A stretch of DNA of 64,000 bases from Chitinophagales bacterium (GTDB taxonomy: Bacteria > Bacteroidota > Bacteroidia > Chitinophagales > BACL12). Positions 25,189-32,986 of the stretch are shown piece by piece. The stretch is taken from the NCBI GenBank assembly GCA_020636645.1, contig JACJXO010000003.1, positions 434,001 to 498,000 of the forward strand, read 5' to 3'. How positions within the stretch are numbered: position 1 is the first letter of the stretch; each line of letters opens with the position of its first letter. Position numbers and translations under genes: made by a program. Below the pieces are notes generated by a model that ran no database searches, was not told where the DNA came from, and was given only the letters and a program-made list of their open reading frames with translations.

Positions 25189-25357
25189 ATCTGCTGCTGT
25201 TGGTTTGGGTAAGCAATCGCATGGTGAGGACTGCTGCCACGAGCGATAATCCTGCGAACAATCTGCTGTTTACCACATCATGTGAAACGATGGCTAAACC
25301 GAGACAAATGACCATTGCTGTAAAGCTGAGCAACAGTCCTATGGATACATGATTCAT
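25181..25357 (-). CDS. Small membrane protein (58 aa)
   Basis: ATG at 25357, TAG at 25181-25183. Two hydrophobic segments are visible: VSIGLLLSFTAMVICLGLAIV and LFAGLSLVAAVLTMRLL. It sits 21 bp after icd and overlaps the 93-aa gene by 8 bp, so translation is likely coupled. Evidence is operon spacing and membrane-like composition only. Confidence 0.6.
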   Translation of the reverse strand: MNHVSIGLLLSFTAMVICLGLAIVSHDVVNSRLFAGLSLVAAVLTMRLLTQTNSSRYE

Positions 25358-25378
25358 GTGCGTACTTTTTTATTTTGA

Positions 25379-26815
25379 TCATTGTCCCTGTCCCAGTGAA
25401 TAGGCAGGTCTTCCGTCGAAAGAATACAGGTTCTCTGTCTTGATGGTGTCTATATCATCCTGTACGGCGTGCGCAAGCAACTCCAGTATATGCTTGTTAG
25501 ACAGCTGTTCTCCATCTGTTGGCTGGAATCGGCATCGCCAGTGGTCGGTACAGAAGGTCTCTTTGAAACCGTTCGGCCAGACCTTGATACCCCTGTTGGT
25601 GATCATGGTGAGCCGCAGCTTACCTGCTTCCATCCGGTGCAGTTTTTCTGCCAGTTCATTGGCATCATAGCCTGCCCAGTGTATGAACACATCTACCCCT
25701 TCCAGCTTTTTCTGCGCCGGCTGCTTACGCTGGTACCTGGGCAGGTTCAGCATCAGGCTGCCGGCAGATGCTGCGGGTTTCAGTTGCTCCGGCTTTTTCC
25801 CGAGGTTGTGGATGACCGCCTCAGCAAAAGCCCTGGTTCCGACTTTCAAAGTGCTCACTCCTTCCCGGTAAATATCAGCTGTATGGATGCCTTCTTCCAG
25901 GGTGCGCAGCCAGGCATTCTGTATCTGTTCTGCCACAGCGGTCTCGCCGAGGTGGTTCAGCATCATAACCGCCGCTTGCAGTAGTCCTGAAGGATTGGCC
26001 AGGTCTTTCCCTGCAATATCAGGAGCAGAGCCATGTATGGCTTCGAACATGGCACACTCTTCTCCTATATTGGCAGAACCGGCCAGCCCCACAGAGCCGG
26101 TGATCTGTGCCGCTATATCACTCACCACATCGCCATAAAGGTTTGGTGTTACGATCACATCAAATGTTTCAGGCGTATCAGCCAGTTTGGCTGCCCCGAT
26201 GTCTATGATCCAGTGCTCACTTGCAATTTCAGGATACTCCGTGGCGATCTCGTTGAACACTTTCCGGAACAGACCATCTGTCTGTTTCATGATATTATCC
26301 TTGGTGAAACAGGTCACCTTTTTTCTTCCCTGCTGCCTTGCATATTCAAATGCGTAGCGAACGATCTTCTCACAACCCGGCCTGCTGATCAGCTTCAGAC
26401 ATTGCACCACCTCATCTGTCTGCTGGTGTTCGATACCGGCATACAGATCCTCTTCGTTCTCGCGGATGATGACCACATCCATGCCCGGGTGTCTGGTAGC
26501 GATGAAGGGATGCAGACTTCTGCAGGGTCTTACATTGGAATATAACCCCAGCATCTTTCTGGTGGTCACATTCAGGCTTTTGTAGCCGCCACCCTGCGGT
26601 GTGGTGATGGGTGCCTTCAGGAATACCTTGTTATGGCGGATGGTATCCCAGGCTTCTGTTGAAATACCCGAGGTGTTTCCCGACAGATAAACCTTTTCAC
26701 CGATCTCTATCTCTTCAAATGCAAGCGGTGCTCCGGCCGATCTCAGAATGTCCAGTGTGGCTTCCATGATCTCCGGCCCGATGCCATCTCCTTTTGCGAT
26801 TGTGATCTTGTGCAT
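25379..26815 (-). CDS. icd: Isocitrate dehydrogenase (Thermus/Rickettsia-type, extended)
   Basis: Oxidises isocitrate to 2-oxoglutarate and CO2. The isopropylmalate/isocitrate dehydrogenase fold is clear: KGDGIGPEIM at the N-terminus, KAPITTPQGGGYKSLNVTTRK, the NVRPCRSLHP substrate region, TPNLYGDVVSDIAAQITGS with the metal-binding Asp, and HGSAPDIAGKDLANPSG. At 478 aa it has an extra C-terminal domain of ~130 residues after about 345, as in the longer IDHs of Thermus. Cofactor (NADP most likely) not certain. It heads a leftward operon with sbtA and diverges from lysR. Confidence 0.92.
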   Translation of the reverse strand: MHKITIAKGDGIGPEIMEATLDILRSAGAPLAFEEIEIGEKVYLSGNTSGISTEAWDTIRHNKVFLKAPITTPQGGGYKSLNVTTRKMLGLYSNVRPCRSLHPFIATRHPGMDVVIIRENEEDLYAGIEHQQTDEVVQCLKLISRPGCEKIVRYAFEYARQQGRKKVTCFTKDNIMKQTDGLFRKVFNEIATEYPEIASEHWIIDIGAAKLADTPETFDVIVTPNLYGDVVSDIAAQITGSVGLAGSANIGEECAMFEAIHGSAPDIAGKDLANPSGLLQAAVMMLNHLGETAVAEQIQNAWLRTLEEGIHTADIYREGVSTLKVGTRAFAEAVIHNLGKKPEQLKPAASAGSLMLNLPRYQRKQPAQKKLEGVDVFIHWAGYDANELAEKLHRMEAGKLRLTMITNRGIKVWPNGFKETFCTDHWRCRFQPTDGEQLSNKHILELLAHAVQDDIDTIKTENLYSFDGRPAYSLGQGQ

Positions 26816-26851
26816 ATGATTGTTTTTAACTGCCGCAAAATTGAATCAGGA

Positions 26852-26904
26852 TTTTCATAAGTGAAAATATATCTTTGTGATAGTTTACATAAGTATTACT
26901 TATG
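26852..26904. promoter_or_regulatory. icd-lysR divergent regulatory region with two LysR-type palindromes
   Basis: TTTTCATAAGTGAAAA (26852-26867) and CATAAGTATTACTTATG (26888-26904) are inverted repeats containing T-N11-A, the LysR-site pattern. TATCTTTG (26870-26877) is a -7 element for lysR; CAATTTTG on the minus strand (26836-26843) is a one-mismatch -7 for icd. The second palindrome overlaps the lysR ATG, suggesting autorepression; the first lies just upstream of the icd -7. Confidence 0.6.
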
Positions 26905-27825
26905 AATTATACCCTGAATCAGTTACAGATCTTTCTGAAGATCGTAGAAACGGAAAGCGTGACAAAGGCTGCCGGGCAGTTGTACTTGTCTCAACCTGCC
27001 GTGTCCATGCAGCTGAAAAAATTCCAGGATCAGTTTGATATACCCCTCACGGAAGTGGTAGGCAGAAAGATCTATATCACAGACTTTGGCAGGGAGATCG
27101 CTGCTGCAGCAGAGCAGATCATTCTTCAGGTAGATGCCATCAATCACCGCACCCTGGCTTACAAAGGACAGCTGGCAGGCCGACTCAAGCTATCTGTGGT
27201 ATCTACCGGAAAATATGTGATGCCTTACTTTCTGAGTGACTTCATGCAGCAGCACAGCGGTGTGGAACTGATCATGGATGTGACCAACAAGAGCAAGGTG
27301 ATAGAAAGTCTGGAAAACAATGAGGTGGACTTTTCGCTGGTGTCTGTACTGCCCACCGGTTTACAGGTGGAGAAGCTGGATCTGTTGCAGAACAAACTGT
27401 TTCTGGTGGGTAATGCGAAGGCAAAATTCGGAAAACAGATCAGGGGGAAGGACATCTTCAGAGACCTGCCGCTCATATTCAGAGAGCCCGGATCAGGCAC
27501 ACGACAGACCATGGAAAAATTCATTGAGCGCCATCATATTGCAGCTGTGAAGAAAATGGAGCTCACCTCCAACGAAGCAGTAAAACAGGCTGTACTGGCC
27601 GGGCTGGGGTTCTCTATCATGCCTCTGATCGGCATTCGCAACGAACTGCGGAACAAGGAACTTCAGGTCATACCGGTAAGAGGTCTTCCCATCAAGACCA
27701 ACTGGAGTCTGATCTGGCTGAAAGGGAAGAAACATTCGCCGGCATCTGAAGCCTATCTGGCACATTTGAGGAAGGAAAGAACCGGCATCGTGCAGGAAAC
27801 ATTCAGCTGGTATGAGGAGTTCTGA
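26902..27825 (+). CDS. LysR-family transcriptional regulator
   Basis: 307 aa. The N-terminal winged HTH is at residues 1-60 (LNQLQIFLKIVETESVTKAAGQLYLSQPAVSMQLKKFQ). The effector-binding periplasmic-protein-like domain occupies about 90-295 (GRLKLSVVSTGKYVMPYFLSDF). Divergent placement next to the icd-sbtA run suggests it controls that operon, in the manner of CbbR/CmpR regulators of carbon uptake; this is inference from position. Confidence 0.9.
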   Translation: MNYTLNQLQIFLKIVETESVTKAAGQLYLSQPAVSMQLKKFQDQFDIPLTEVVGRKIYITDFGREIAAAAEQIILQVDAINHRTLAYKGQLAGRLKLSVVSTGKYVMPYFLSDFMQQHSGVELIMDVTNKSKVIESLENNEVDFSLVSVLPTGLQVEKLDLLQNKLFLVGNAKAKFGKQIRGKDIFRDLPLIFREPGSGTRQTMEKFIERHHIAAVKKMELTSNEAVKQAVLAGLGFSIMPLIGIRNELRNKELQVIPVRGLPIKTNWSLIWLKGKKHSPASEAYLAHLRKERTGIVQETFSWYEEF

Positions 27826-27840
27826 CCTCCCCGCATGCCT

Positions 27841-28662
27841 TCAGAACCTGAGCTCAGCCAGTACAGGCCAGTGGTCAGACAATGCACCGATCTCCGGATC
27901 GCATAGCAGTATGTGATCGTATGCAGAGAAGGTGGTGCCATTCACCATGATATAATCAATCCGCTTGTCGTGGATCTGTTCACAGTCGAAGGCATTCCAG
28001 GTGCCGCGAACAGCATGTGGAGCGAAGGAGATATAACCGTCAGACATGATCGCACCCAACACCTTTAGCGGAGGATCCTTCGGCTCGGCATTGAGGTCGC
28101 CGGTCAGGACGACTGGACATCTGGTCGTGTTGTTCTTCACCGCTATCCTGCTTACGATCAGCCTGGCTGCTTCTTCCCTTGCCTTCCCGCCCATGTGATC
28201 AAAATGCGTATTGAAAACCCAGCACATCTTATTCGTTCGCTTATCCTGTATCAATGCATAGGTGCACACACGGGGCAGGGCTGCATCCCATCCTACGGAT
28301 ACTTCGCCGGGTGTTTCAGACAGCCAGAAAGTGGAAGATTCCAGGACGAAAAACCGGGTTGTGTCTATGAATATGGCAGAAAATTCTCCGGCCTGAGCGC
28401 CATCTTCCCTGCCCGCTCCCACGTAAGTAAAATTGGTCAGCACAGAATCCAGGAACTGCACTTGGTGAAACAGTCCTTCCTGAATACCGATCACTTCTGC
28501 ACCGCTGTTTTGGAGCCAGTCGGCCATGGGTTGTTTTCTGTCGGCCCAGGCATGCAGCGAATCACCCGCATGATCATAACGGATGTTCCAGGACACCACA
28601 CTGACCTGTGATCGCGTACACAGTGAAAAAGAAAGTGATACAATGAACAGGAATGACCTCAT
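27841..28662 (-). CDS. Secreted endonuclease/exonuclease/phosphatase (EEP) family protein
   Basis: 273 aa with a signal peptide (MRSFLFIVSLSFSLCTRS). EEP landmarks: VSWNIRYDH (Asn, metal site), GIQEGLFHQ (Glu), the FNTHFDHMG strand, LTGDLNAEP (Asp/Asn), and the terminal LSDHWPVLA (Asp-His). All catalytic positions are present. Secreted EEP proteins include nucleases, sphingomyelinases and sugar-phosphate phosphatases; the substrate is open. The start overlaps the upstream gene by 4 bp. Confidence 0.87.
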   Translation of the reverse strand: MRSFLFIVSLSFSLCTRSQVSVVSWNIRYDHAGDSLHAWADRKQPMADWLQNSGAEVIGIQEGLFHQVQFLDSVLTNFTYVGAGREDGAQAGEFSAIFIDTTRFFVLESSTFWLSETPGEVSVGWDAALPRVCTYALIQDKRTNKMCWVFNTHFDHMGGKAREEAARLIVSRIAVKNNTTRCPVVLTGDLNAEPKDPPLKVLGAIMSDGYISFAPHAVRGTWNAFDCEQIHDKRIDYIMVNGTTFSAYDHILLCDPEIGALSDHWPVLAELRF

Positions 28663-28940
28663 TTTCTACCTCCCATGCGGGCGATGATCTTTCGTATGTA
28701 TGCCCTGAAAAAAGTAAACTGGCCTGTTACAATAGAAATGGCCAGCACACACAAAGGCCAGAGCAGGGTTACAAGTACAATATATACCGGAATGCGAACA
28801 GCCCTGGAAGGAATGTGAAGCCACTCCAGTGCTATCTCTGCCAGATAACCACAGGCGCTGCCGCCCAGGGCGAAGGTCAGGAAGATCAGGGCGAACCTGC
28901 CCCAGCTTACACCCCACTTTTCTTTTAATCGGTTGAACAT
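28659..28940 (-). CDS. DUF6787-like small membrane protein
   Basis: 93 aa: an N-terminal amphipathic stretch KEKWGVSWGRFALIFLTFALGGS, then two TM segments, and FFRAYIRKIIARMG at the end. Recognised as a conserved Bacteroidota membrane protein of unknown function. Translationally coupled to the EEP gene (ATGA). Confidence 0.75.
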   Translation of the reverse strand: MFNRLKEKWGVSWGRFALIFLTFALGGSACGYLAEIALEWLHIPSRAVRIPVYIVLVTLLWPLCVLAISIVTGQFTFFRAYIRKIIARMGGRK

Positions 28941-28988
28941 GTATTTTACCTGCGGGCAAAACTACGCCCCGCTCCATCCGTTTCCAAG

Positions 28989-29831
28989 TTATACGTTGTG
29001 CACACGCAGCATGCGCACTTTTTCCTGCATATCTTTTCTGAACTGAAAATGAAGCAAGCCAAGTTCCGTTAGCAGAGAGATGAGCTGTTGTTCCATCTGC
29101 TCATGGATCTCAAAATAGAAATAGCCACCGGGTAACAGTTTCTTACAGCCTTCAGTCAGAATGGTCCGGTAGAACAAGAGCGGATCATCGTCAGGCACGA
29201 ACAAGGCCTGATGCGGTTCATGTTCGCCTACATTCACATGCATCTCTGCCAGTTCATACAACGGTATATAGGGTGGATTACTGACGATGACCTGCACGGA
29301 GGGAAACGCATTCCATGCTTCAGATTGCAACACATCGGCCTGCAACAACACCAGTTGTAACTTGCTGTTGTTGCTGTTTTCTGCAGCCAGGTCAAGTATC
29401 TCATCAGATGTGTCGCAGGCAAAAACAAGAGCATCCGGAAGTCTGTCTTTCAGTGCCAGGGCAATGGCACCGCTGCCGGTTCCGATGTCCAGTATATTTC
29501 CTGAAAAGCCAGGGTGTTCTTCCACGATCCAGTGCACCAATTCTTCCGTTTCAGGTCTTGGTATCAGGACCCTGTTATCGACCGCAAGCGTAAGCCTGTC
29601 AAACCAGGTCTTCCCCAACACATATTGCAAGGGTTCACCCGTCATCATTTTTTGCAGGTCGGATTCCAGCATTCTTTTTTCTTCCGCCATCAACTCTCTG
29701 ACGGGCGAAAGCGGCCTTTCTCCCAGCCTTTCTTCCAGCCAGATGCGCACGATGGAAGCAGCTTCCTGTGCCTCATAGAGACCGGTCAGCTGCTGCACAG
29801 CCTGCTGTCGATATGCAGAGAGACGAGACAT
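28989..29831 (-). CDS. prmC: Peptide chain release factor N5-glutamine methyltransferase PrmC
   Basis: Methylates the GGQ glutamine of release factors. 280 aa from ATG 29831; an upstream in-frame ATG would run through the tRNA-His gene and is rejected. The helical N-terminal domain is at 1-75, RPETEELVHW near 95, SAM motif I NILDIGTGSGAIALAL near 118, and the catalytic NPPYIP near 188. Complete. It lies 33 bp downstream of tRNA-His behind a hairpin. Confidence 0.94.
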   Translation of the reverse strand: MSRLSAYRQQAVQQLTGLYEAQEAASIVRIWLEERLGERPLSPVRELMAEEKRMLESDLQKMMTGEPLQYVLGKTWFDRLTLAVDNRVLIPRPETEELVHWIVEEHPGFSGNILDIGTGSGAIALALKDRLPDALVFACDTSDEILDLAAENSNNSKLQLVLLQADVLQSEAWNAFPSVQVIVSNPPYIPLYELAEMHVNVGEHEPHQALFVPDDDPLLFYRTILTEGCKKLLPGGYFYFEIHEQMEQQLISLLTELGLLHFQFRKDMQEKVRMLRVHNV

Positions 29832-29839
29832 AAATAAAG

Positions 29840-29861
29840 AAGCCCTGCATGTGCAGGGCTT
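29840..29861 (-). terminator. Hairpin between tRNA-His and prmC
   Basis: AAGCCCTGCA and TGCAGGGCTT form a 10-bp perfect stem, followed on the minus strand by CTTTATTTAT. It looks like a tRNA terminator of moderate strength. It ends 9 bp before the prmC ATG, so readthrough transcripts would have a hairpin close to the ribosome-binding region. Confidence 0.7.
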
Positions 29862-29863
29862 TG

Positions 29864-29938
29864 GGTGACTGATGGGATTCGAACCCACGACCCCTAGAAC
29901 CACAATCTAGTGCTCTAACCGACTGAGCTACAGTCACC
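29864..29938 (-). tRNA. tRNA-His (GUG)
   Basis: 75 nt including the extra 5' G typical of tRNA-His. Acceptor GTGACTG/CAGTCAC, D-loop AGCTCAGTCGGTTAGAGC, anticodon loop with GTG, T-arm GTGGGTTCGAATCCCAT. CCA is not encoded. Confidence 0.97.
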
Positions 29939-29951
29939 GTGAAGAGGTGGG

Positions 29952-29985
29952 CAAAATTACATCATCTGCAGCATTTTTCTGCAAA
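29952..29985 (-). promoter_or_regulatory. Promoter of tRNA-His
   Basis: On the minus strand, TTTG (29982-29985), 22-bp spacer, TAATTTTG (29952-29959), matching the Bacteroidota -33/-7 consensus. Confidence 0.7.
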
Positions 29986-29993
29986 TGACCGGC

Positions 29994-30767
29994 CTATTTT
30001 CCGAACTGCTTTGAAACAAAGTCCCAGTCAACTACCTGGAGAAAACTGTCGATGTAATCGCCGCGGCGGTTCTGGTTCTTCAGGTAATAGGCATGTTCCC
30101 AGACATCGATTCCCAGAATGGGCATACCCCTTTCTGCACTGGTATCCATCAGCGGATTATCCTGATTAGGTGTGCTGGTCAATTTCAGATTTCCCTGCTG
30201 ATCTTTAATGACCCAGGCCCATCCGGAACCGAATACACCCGAAGCGGTCTTTTTGAATTCTGCTTTAAAGGTGTCCATATCGTTCCAGGTGGCGATCATG
30301 GCATTGCGCAGTGCATCTGATGGCATGGAGGCAGCAGCATTGGGCGACATTACCTGCCAGAAAAAGCTGTGGTTCCAGTGGCCACCTCCATTGTTTCGAA
30401 TGGCTGTTCGCACTTCTTCCGGCAACCCGCCCACATTCTTTAACAACTGGTCCAGGCTGCGGCCGCGAAGTTCAGGAGCCTTGTCTATGGCTGCGTTCAG
30501 CTTGGCCACATAACCCGCATGATGCTTATCATGATGGATCATCATGGTCATTTCATCTATGTGCGGTTCCAGGGCATTGTTGGCATAACCAAGCGCCGGG
30601 AGGGTGAATTCACCATCGGCCGGATAGATCCGGAAGCCGTTAATGCCGTCATCGGCACCCGGATCTCCCCATCCTGCGGCCTGCACCTTGCCTGCCAGTC
30701 CCAGGCCTGCGGCTGCCAGTACGGATTGCTGAATAAAGGTTCTCCTGGAAGATTTCTTGTTTTCCAT
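29994..30767 (-). CDS. Superoxide dismutase (Fe/Mn) with Tat signal peptide
   Basis: Dismutates superoxide, probably outside the cytoplasm. From ATG 30767 the N-terminus has a twin-arginine signal, SSRRTFIQQSVLAAAGLGLAG, ending near AQA-type KVQAAG. The catalytic domain has the metal ligands in order: LEPHIDEMTMMIHHDKHH, GGGHWNHSFFW, and DVWEHAYYL. In-frame ATGs further upstream (30785, 30866) are possible, but the last runs into the divergent copA promoter. The Tat signal implies export after folding with metal. Confidence 0.9.
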   Translation of the reverse strand: MENKKSSRRTFIQQSVLAAAGLGLAGKVQAAGWGDPGADDGINGFRIYPADGEFTLPALGYANNALEPHIDEMTMMIHHDKHHAGYVAKLNAAIDKAPELRGRSLDQLLKNVGGLPEEVRTAIRNNGGGHWNHSFFWQVMSPNAAASMPSDALRNAMIATWNDMDTFKAEFKKTASGVFGSGWAWVIKDQQGNLKLTSTPNQDNPLMDTSAERGMPILGIDVWEHAYYLKNQNRRGDYIDSFLQVVDWDFVSKQFGK

Positions 30768-30851
30768 TTTTTTACGGTTTGTCATGAAAGAATAAGAGGT
30801 CGGGTATGTCTGTGTATGCCAGACGGGATACATGAAGGTAACCATTTTGGC

Positions 30852-30859
30852 TAAATTTG
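30852..30859 (+). promoter_or_regulatory. Candidate -7 element for copA
   Basis: TAAATTTG matches TAnnTTTG, 13 bp before the ATG at 30872. It overlaps an alternative ATG at 30857, arguing against that start. No clear -33 element. Confidence 0.45.
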
Positions 30860-30871
30860 TGTTCATACTGT

Positions 30872-32986
30872 ATGACCAACGAATCTATGGCGGTCGATCT
30901 GGAGGTGCAGGGAATGACCTGTTCCAACTGTGCACTCGGTGTGACACGCTTTCTCGAGAAAAAAGGCATGAAGGATGTGTATGTGAATTTCGCTACCAAT
31001 GAGGTGCGCTTTCACATGCCGGAAAATGAGGTGTCTGTAAGAGACATCGTGAACGGTATTCAGGAACTGGGGTACCAGGTCGTTCAGCAGGATATGGCTA
31101 AGCCGAAAAAGATAGGCGACATAGAACGCAAGTTCCTGTTCAGCGCCTTGTTCACCATCCCTTTGCTGCTTTCCATGATACCGGGTATTCCCTGGCTGGA
31201 CAATATGTATGTGCAACTGGTATTGGCCACGCCGGTTTTTCTGCTGGGTGTGTGGCATTTCGGCAGGAGTGCACTGGCCAGTTTACGTACGGGTGTACCC
31301 AACATGGATGTGCTTATTTTCATAGGCAGCACGGCTGCATTTACTTACAGCCTTGCAGGTACCATCCTGCAACTCGGGCATGATTATATGTTCTATGAAA
31401 CGGCTGCCACCATCATTACTTTGGTGTTGCTGGGCAACGTAATAGAAAAGCGCAGTGTCAAAAGGACCACTACCGCCATTGCTGAGTTGCAAAAATTACA
31501 ACCGGATACTGCCAGGCGATTGTTCTTTGATCTGGCCAGTGGCGAACAAACCACCATGGAGGTCTCTGTGAGCGATCTTCGAGTGAATGATCTGGTGCAG
31601 GTAAATGACGGCGACCGAATTCCGCTGGATGCAGTCGTTAAGTCCGGACAAATGGAGGTGAATGAAAGCATGATCACCGGCGAAAGCATTCCGGTGGTCA
31701 AACAGGCGGGCGATCTGGTTACCGGTGGTACCATCATTATTAGTGGTCAGGCTCAGTTGCGCATTGCCTCGGTGCAGCAAGACGGCCTGCTGAATAATAT
31801 CATTCAGCTGGTCAAGGATGCGCAGACCAAAAAGCCATCGGTACAGAAACTGGCCGACCGCATTGCAGCCTGGTTTGTACCGGTGGTGCTGAGTATTGCA
31901 GTCCTCACCTTTTTCATTTCCTGGTTTGCTGTGGATGTTTCCCTGTCCGGTTCTTTGCTTCGCAGCATTGCCGTACTGGTGATCGCCTGCCCGTGTGCCA
32001 TGGGACTTGCTACTCCTACAGCCGTGATGGTAGGGCTTGGCAGAAGTGTGAAACAGGGCATTCTCATTAAAGGCGGCAGCACACTGGAAGAACTTGCAAG
32101 AACAGAGATCCTGGTGCTGGACAAAACGGGTACGCTGACCGACGGACAGTTTCATATAGACAGAACAGATATACTTTCAGGCGATAAAAAAGAGATATTC
32201 TCAGCTGTAGCTGCGCTGGAAAGACACAGTTCTCATCCTATAGCCAAAGCGTTACAGGCACATTTCGGTCCGATGTCTGAACCCGTAGAATCCGGCGATA
32301 TACAGGAGACGAAAGGTGTGGGATTAAAAGGTCTGATCAACGGCAATTCCTGGCAGGTGGGAAACAAGCTTATACTGCACACTCCGGCCGATGAAACCTA
32401 TGATGTATATGTGACCTGTAATGACCAGCTGGTGGCAGGCATCCGTTTAGCTGATCAGGTAAAACAGGAAGCAGCAGCAGCAGTCAGGTATTTTAAGGAA
32501 CAAGGCATCAAAACGGTGTTGCTCAGCGGCGACCGTTCTGATACCTGTGCAACAGTAGCAGAACAGACGGGAATGGATTCATGGCTGGCAGAACAAACAC
32601 CGGCATCCAAACTGGACTGGATCAGGGAGCAGAGTTCCGGTAAGAAACTCACTATGGTGGGCGATGGTATCAACGACTCTCCTGCCCTGGCTGCAGCGCA
32701 TACCGGTGTAAGCCTGAGTGATGCCAGCGCCGCAGCTATTCACAGTGCACAGGTGGTATTGCTGGATGGCGATCTGAGCAAACTGGTCATGTCGCACAAG
32801 CTCAGTAGAATGACCCTGCAAACCATCAAACAAAATCTGTTCTGGGCATTCTTCTATAATGTACTGGCCATTCCGGTGGCAGCAGCGGGTTTCCTGAGTC
32901 CGATGATCGCGGCACTCAGTATGGCATTTTCAGATGTCATTGTGATAGGCAACAGCCTGCGGCTGAGAACCAGAAAGATCAGATGA
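30872..32986 (+). CDS. copA: Copper-translocating P1B-type ATPase (CopA-like)
   Basis: Inner-membrane P-type ATPase exporting Cu(I). A single N-terminal heavy-metal domain has GMTCSNC (near residues 14-20). Further hallmarks: MITGESIPV, membrane CPC (VIACPCAMGLATPTA), phosphorylation motif DKTGTLTDG, HP motif SSHPIAKAL, and VGDGINDSPAL. The CPC motif and HMA support Cu(I)/Ag(I). 704 aa from ATG 30872. It diverges from the superoxide dismutase and overlaps the flippase gene by 4 bp (ATGA). Confidence 0.93.
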   Translation: MTNESMAVDLEVQGMTCSNCALGVTRFLEKKGMKDVYVNFATNEVRFHMPENEVSVRDIVNGIQELGYQVVQQDMAKPKKIGDIERKFLFSALFTIPLLLSMIPGIPWLDNMYVQLVLATPVFLLGVWHFGRSALASLRTGVPNMDVLIFIGSTAAFTYSLAGTILQLGHDYMFYETAATIITLVLLGNVIEKRSVKRTTTAIAELQKLQPDTARRLFFDLASGEQTTMEVSVSDLRVNDLVQVNDGDRIPLDAVVKSGQMEVNESMITGESIPVVKQAGDLVTGGTIIISGQAQLRIASVQQDGLLNNIIQLVKDAQTKKPSVQKLADRIAAWFVPVVLSIAVLTFFISWFAVDVSLSGSLLRSIAVLVIACPCAMGLATPTAVMVGLGRSVKQGILIKGGSTLEELARTEILVLDKTGTLTDGQFHIDRTDILSGDKKEIFSAVAALERHSSHPIAKALQAHFGPMSEPVESGDIQETKGVGLKGLINGNSWQVGNKLILHTPADETYDVYVTCNDQLVAGIRLADQVKQEAAAAVRYFKEQGIKTVLLSGDRSDTCATVAEQTGMDSWLAEQTPASKLDWIREQSSGKKLTMVGDGINDSPALAAAHTGVSLSDASAAAIHSAQVVLLDGDLSKLVMSHKLSRMTLQTIKQNLFWAFFYNVLAIPVAAAGFLSPMIAALSMAFSDVIVIGNSLRLRTRKIR

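Noticed and set aside
29832..29903. N-terminal extension of PrmC through tRNA-His
   Set aside because: The tRNA and its hairpin occupy this DNA, and PrmC family proteins begin at the ATG at 29831.
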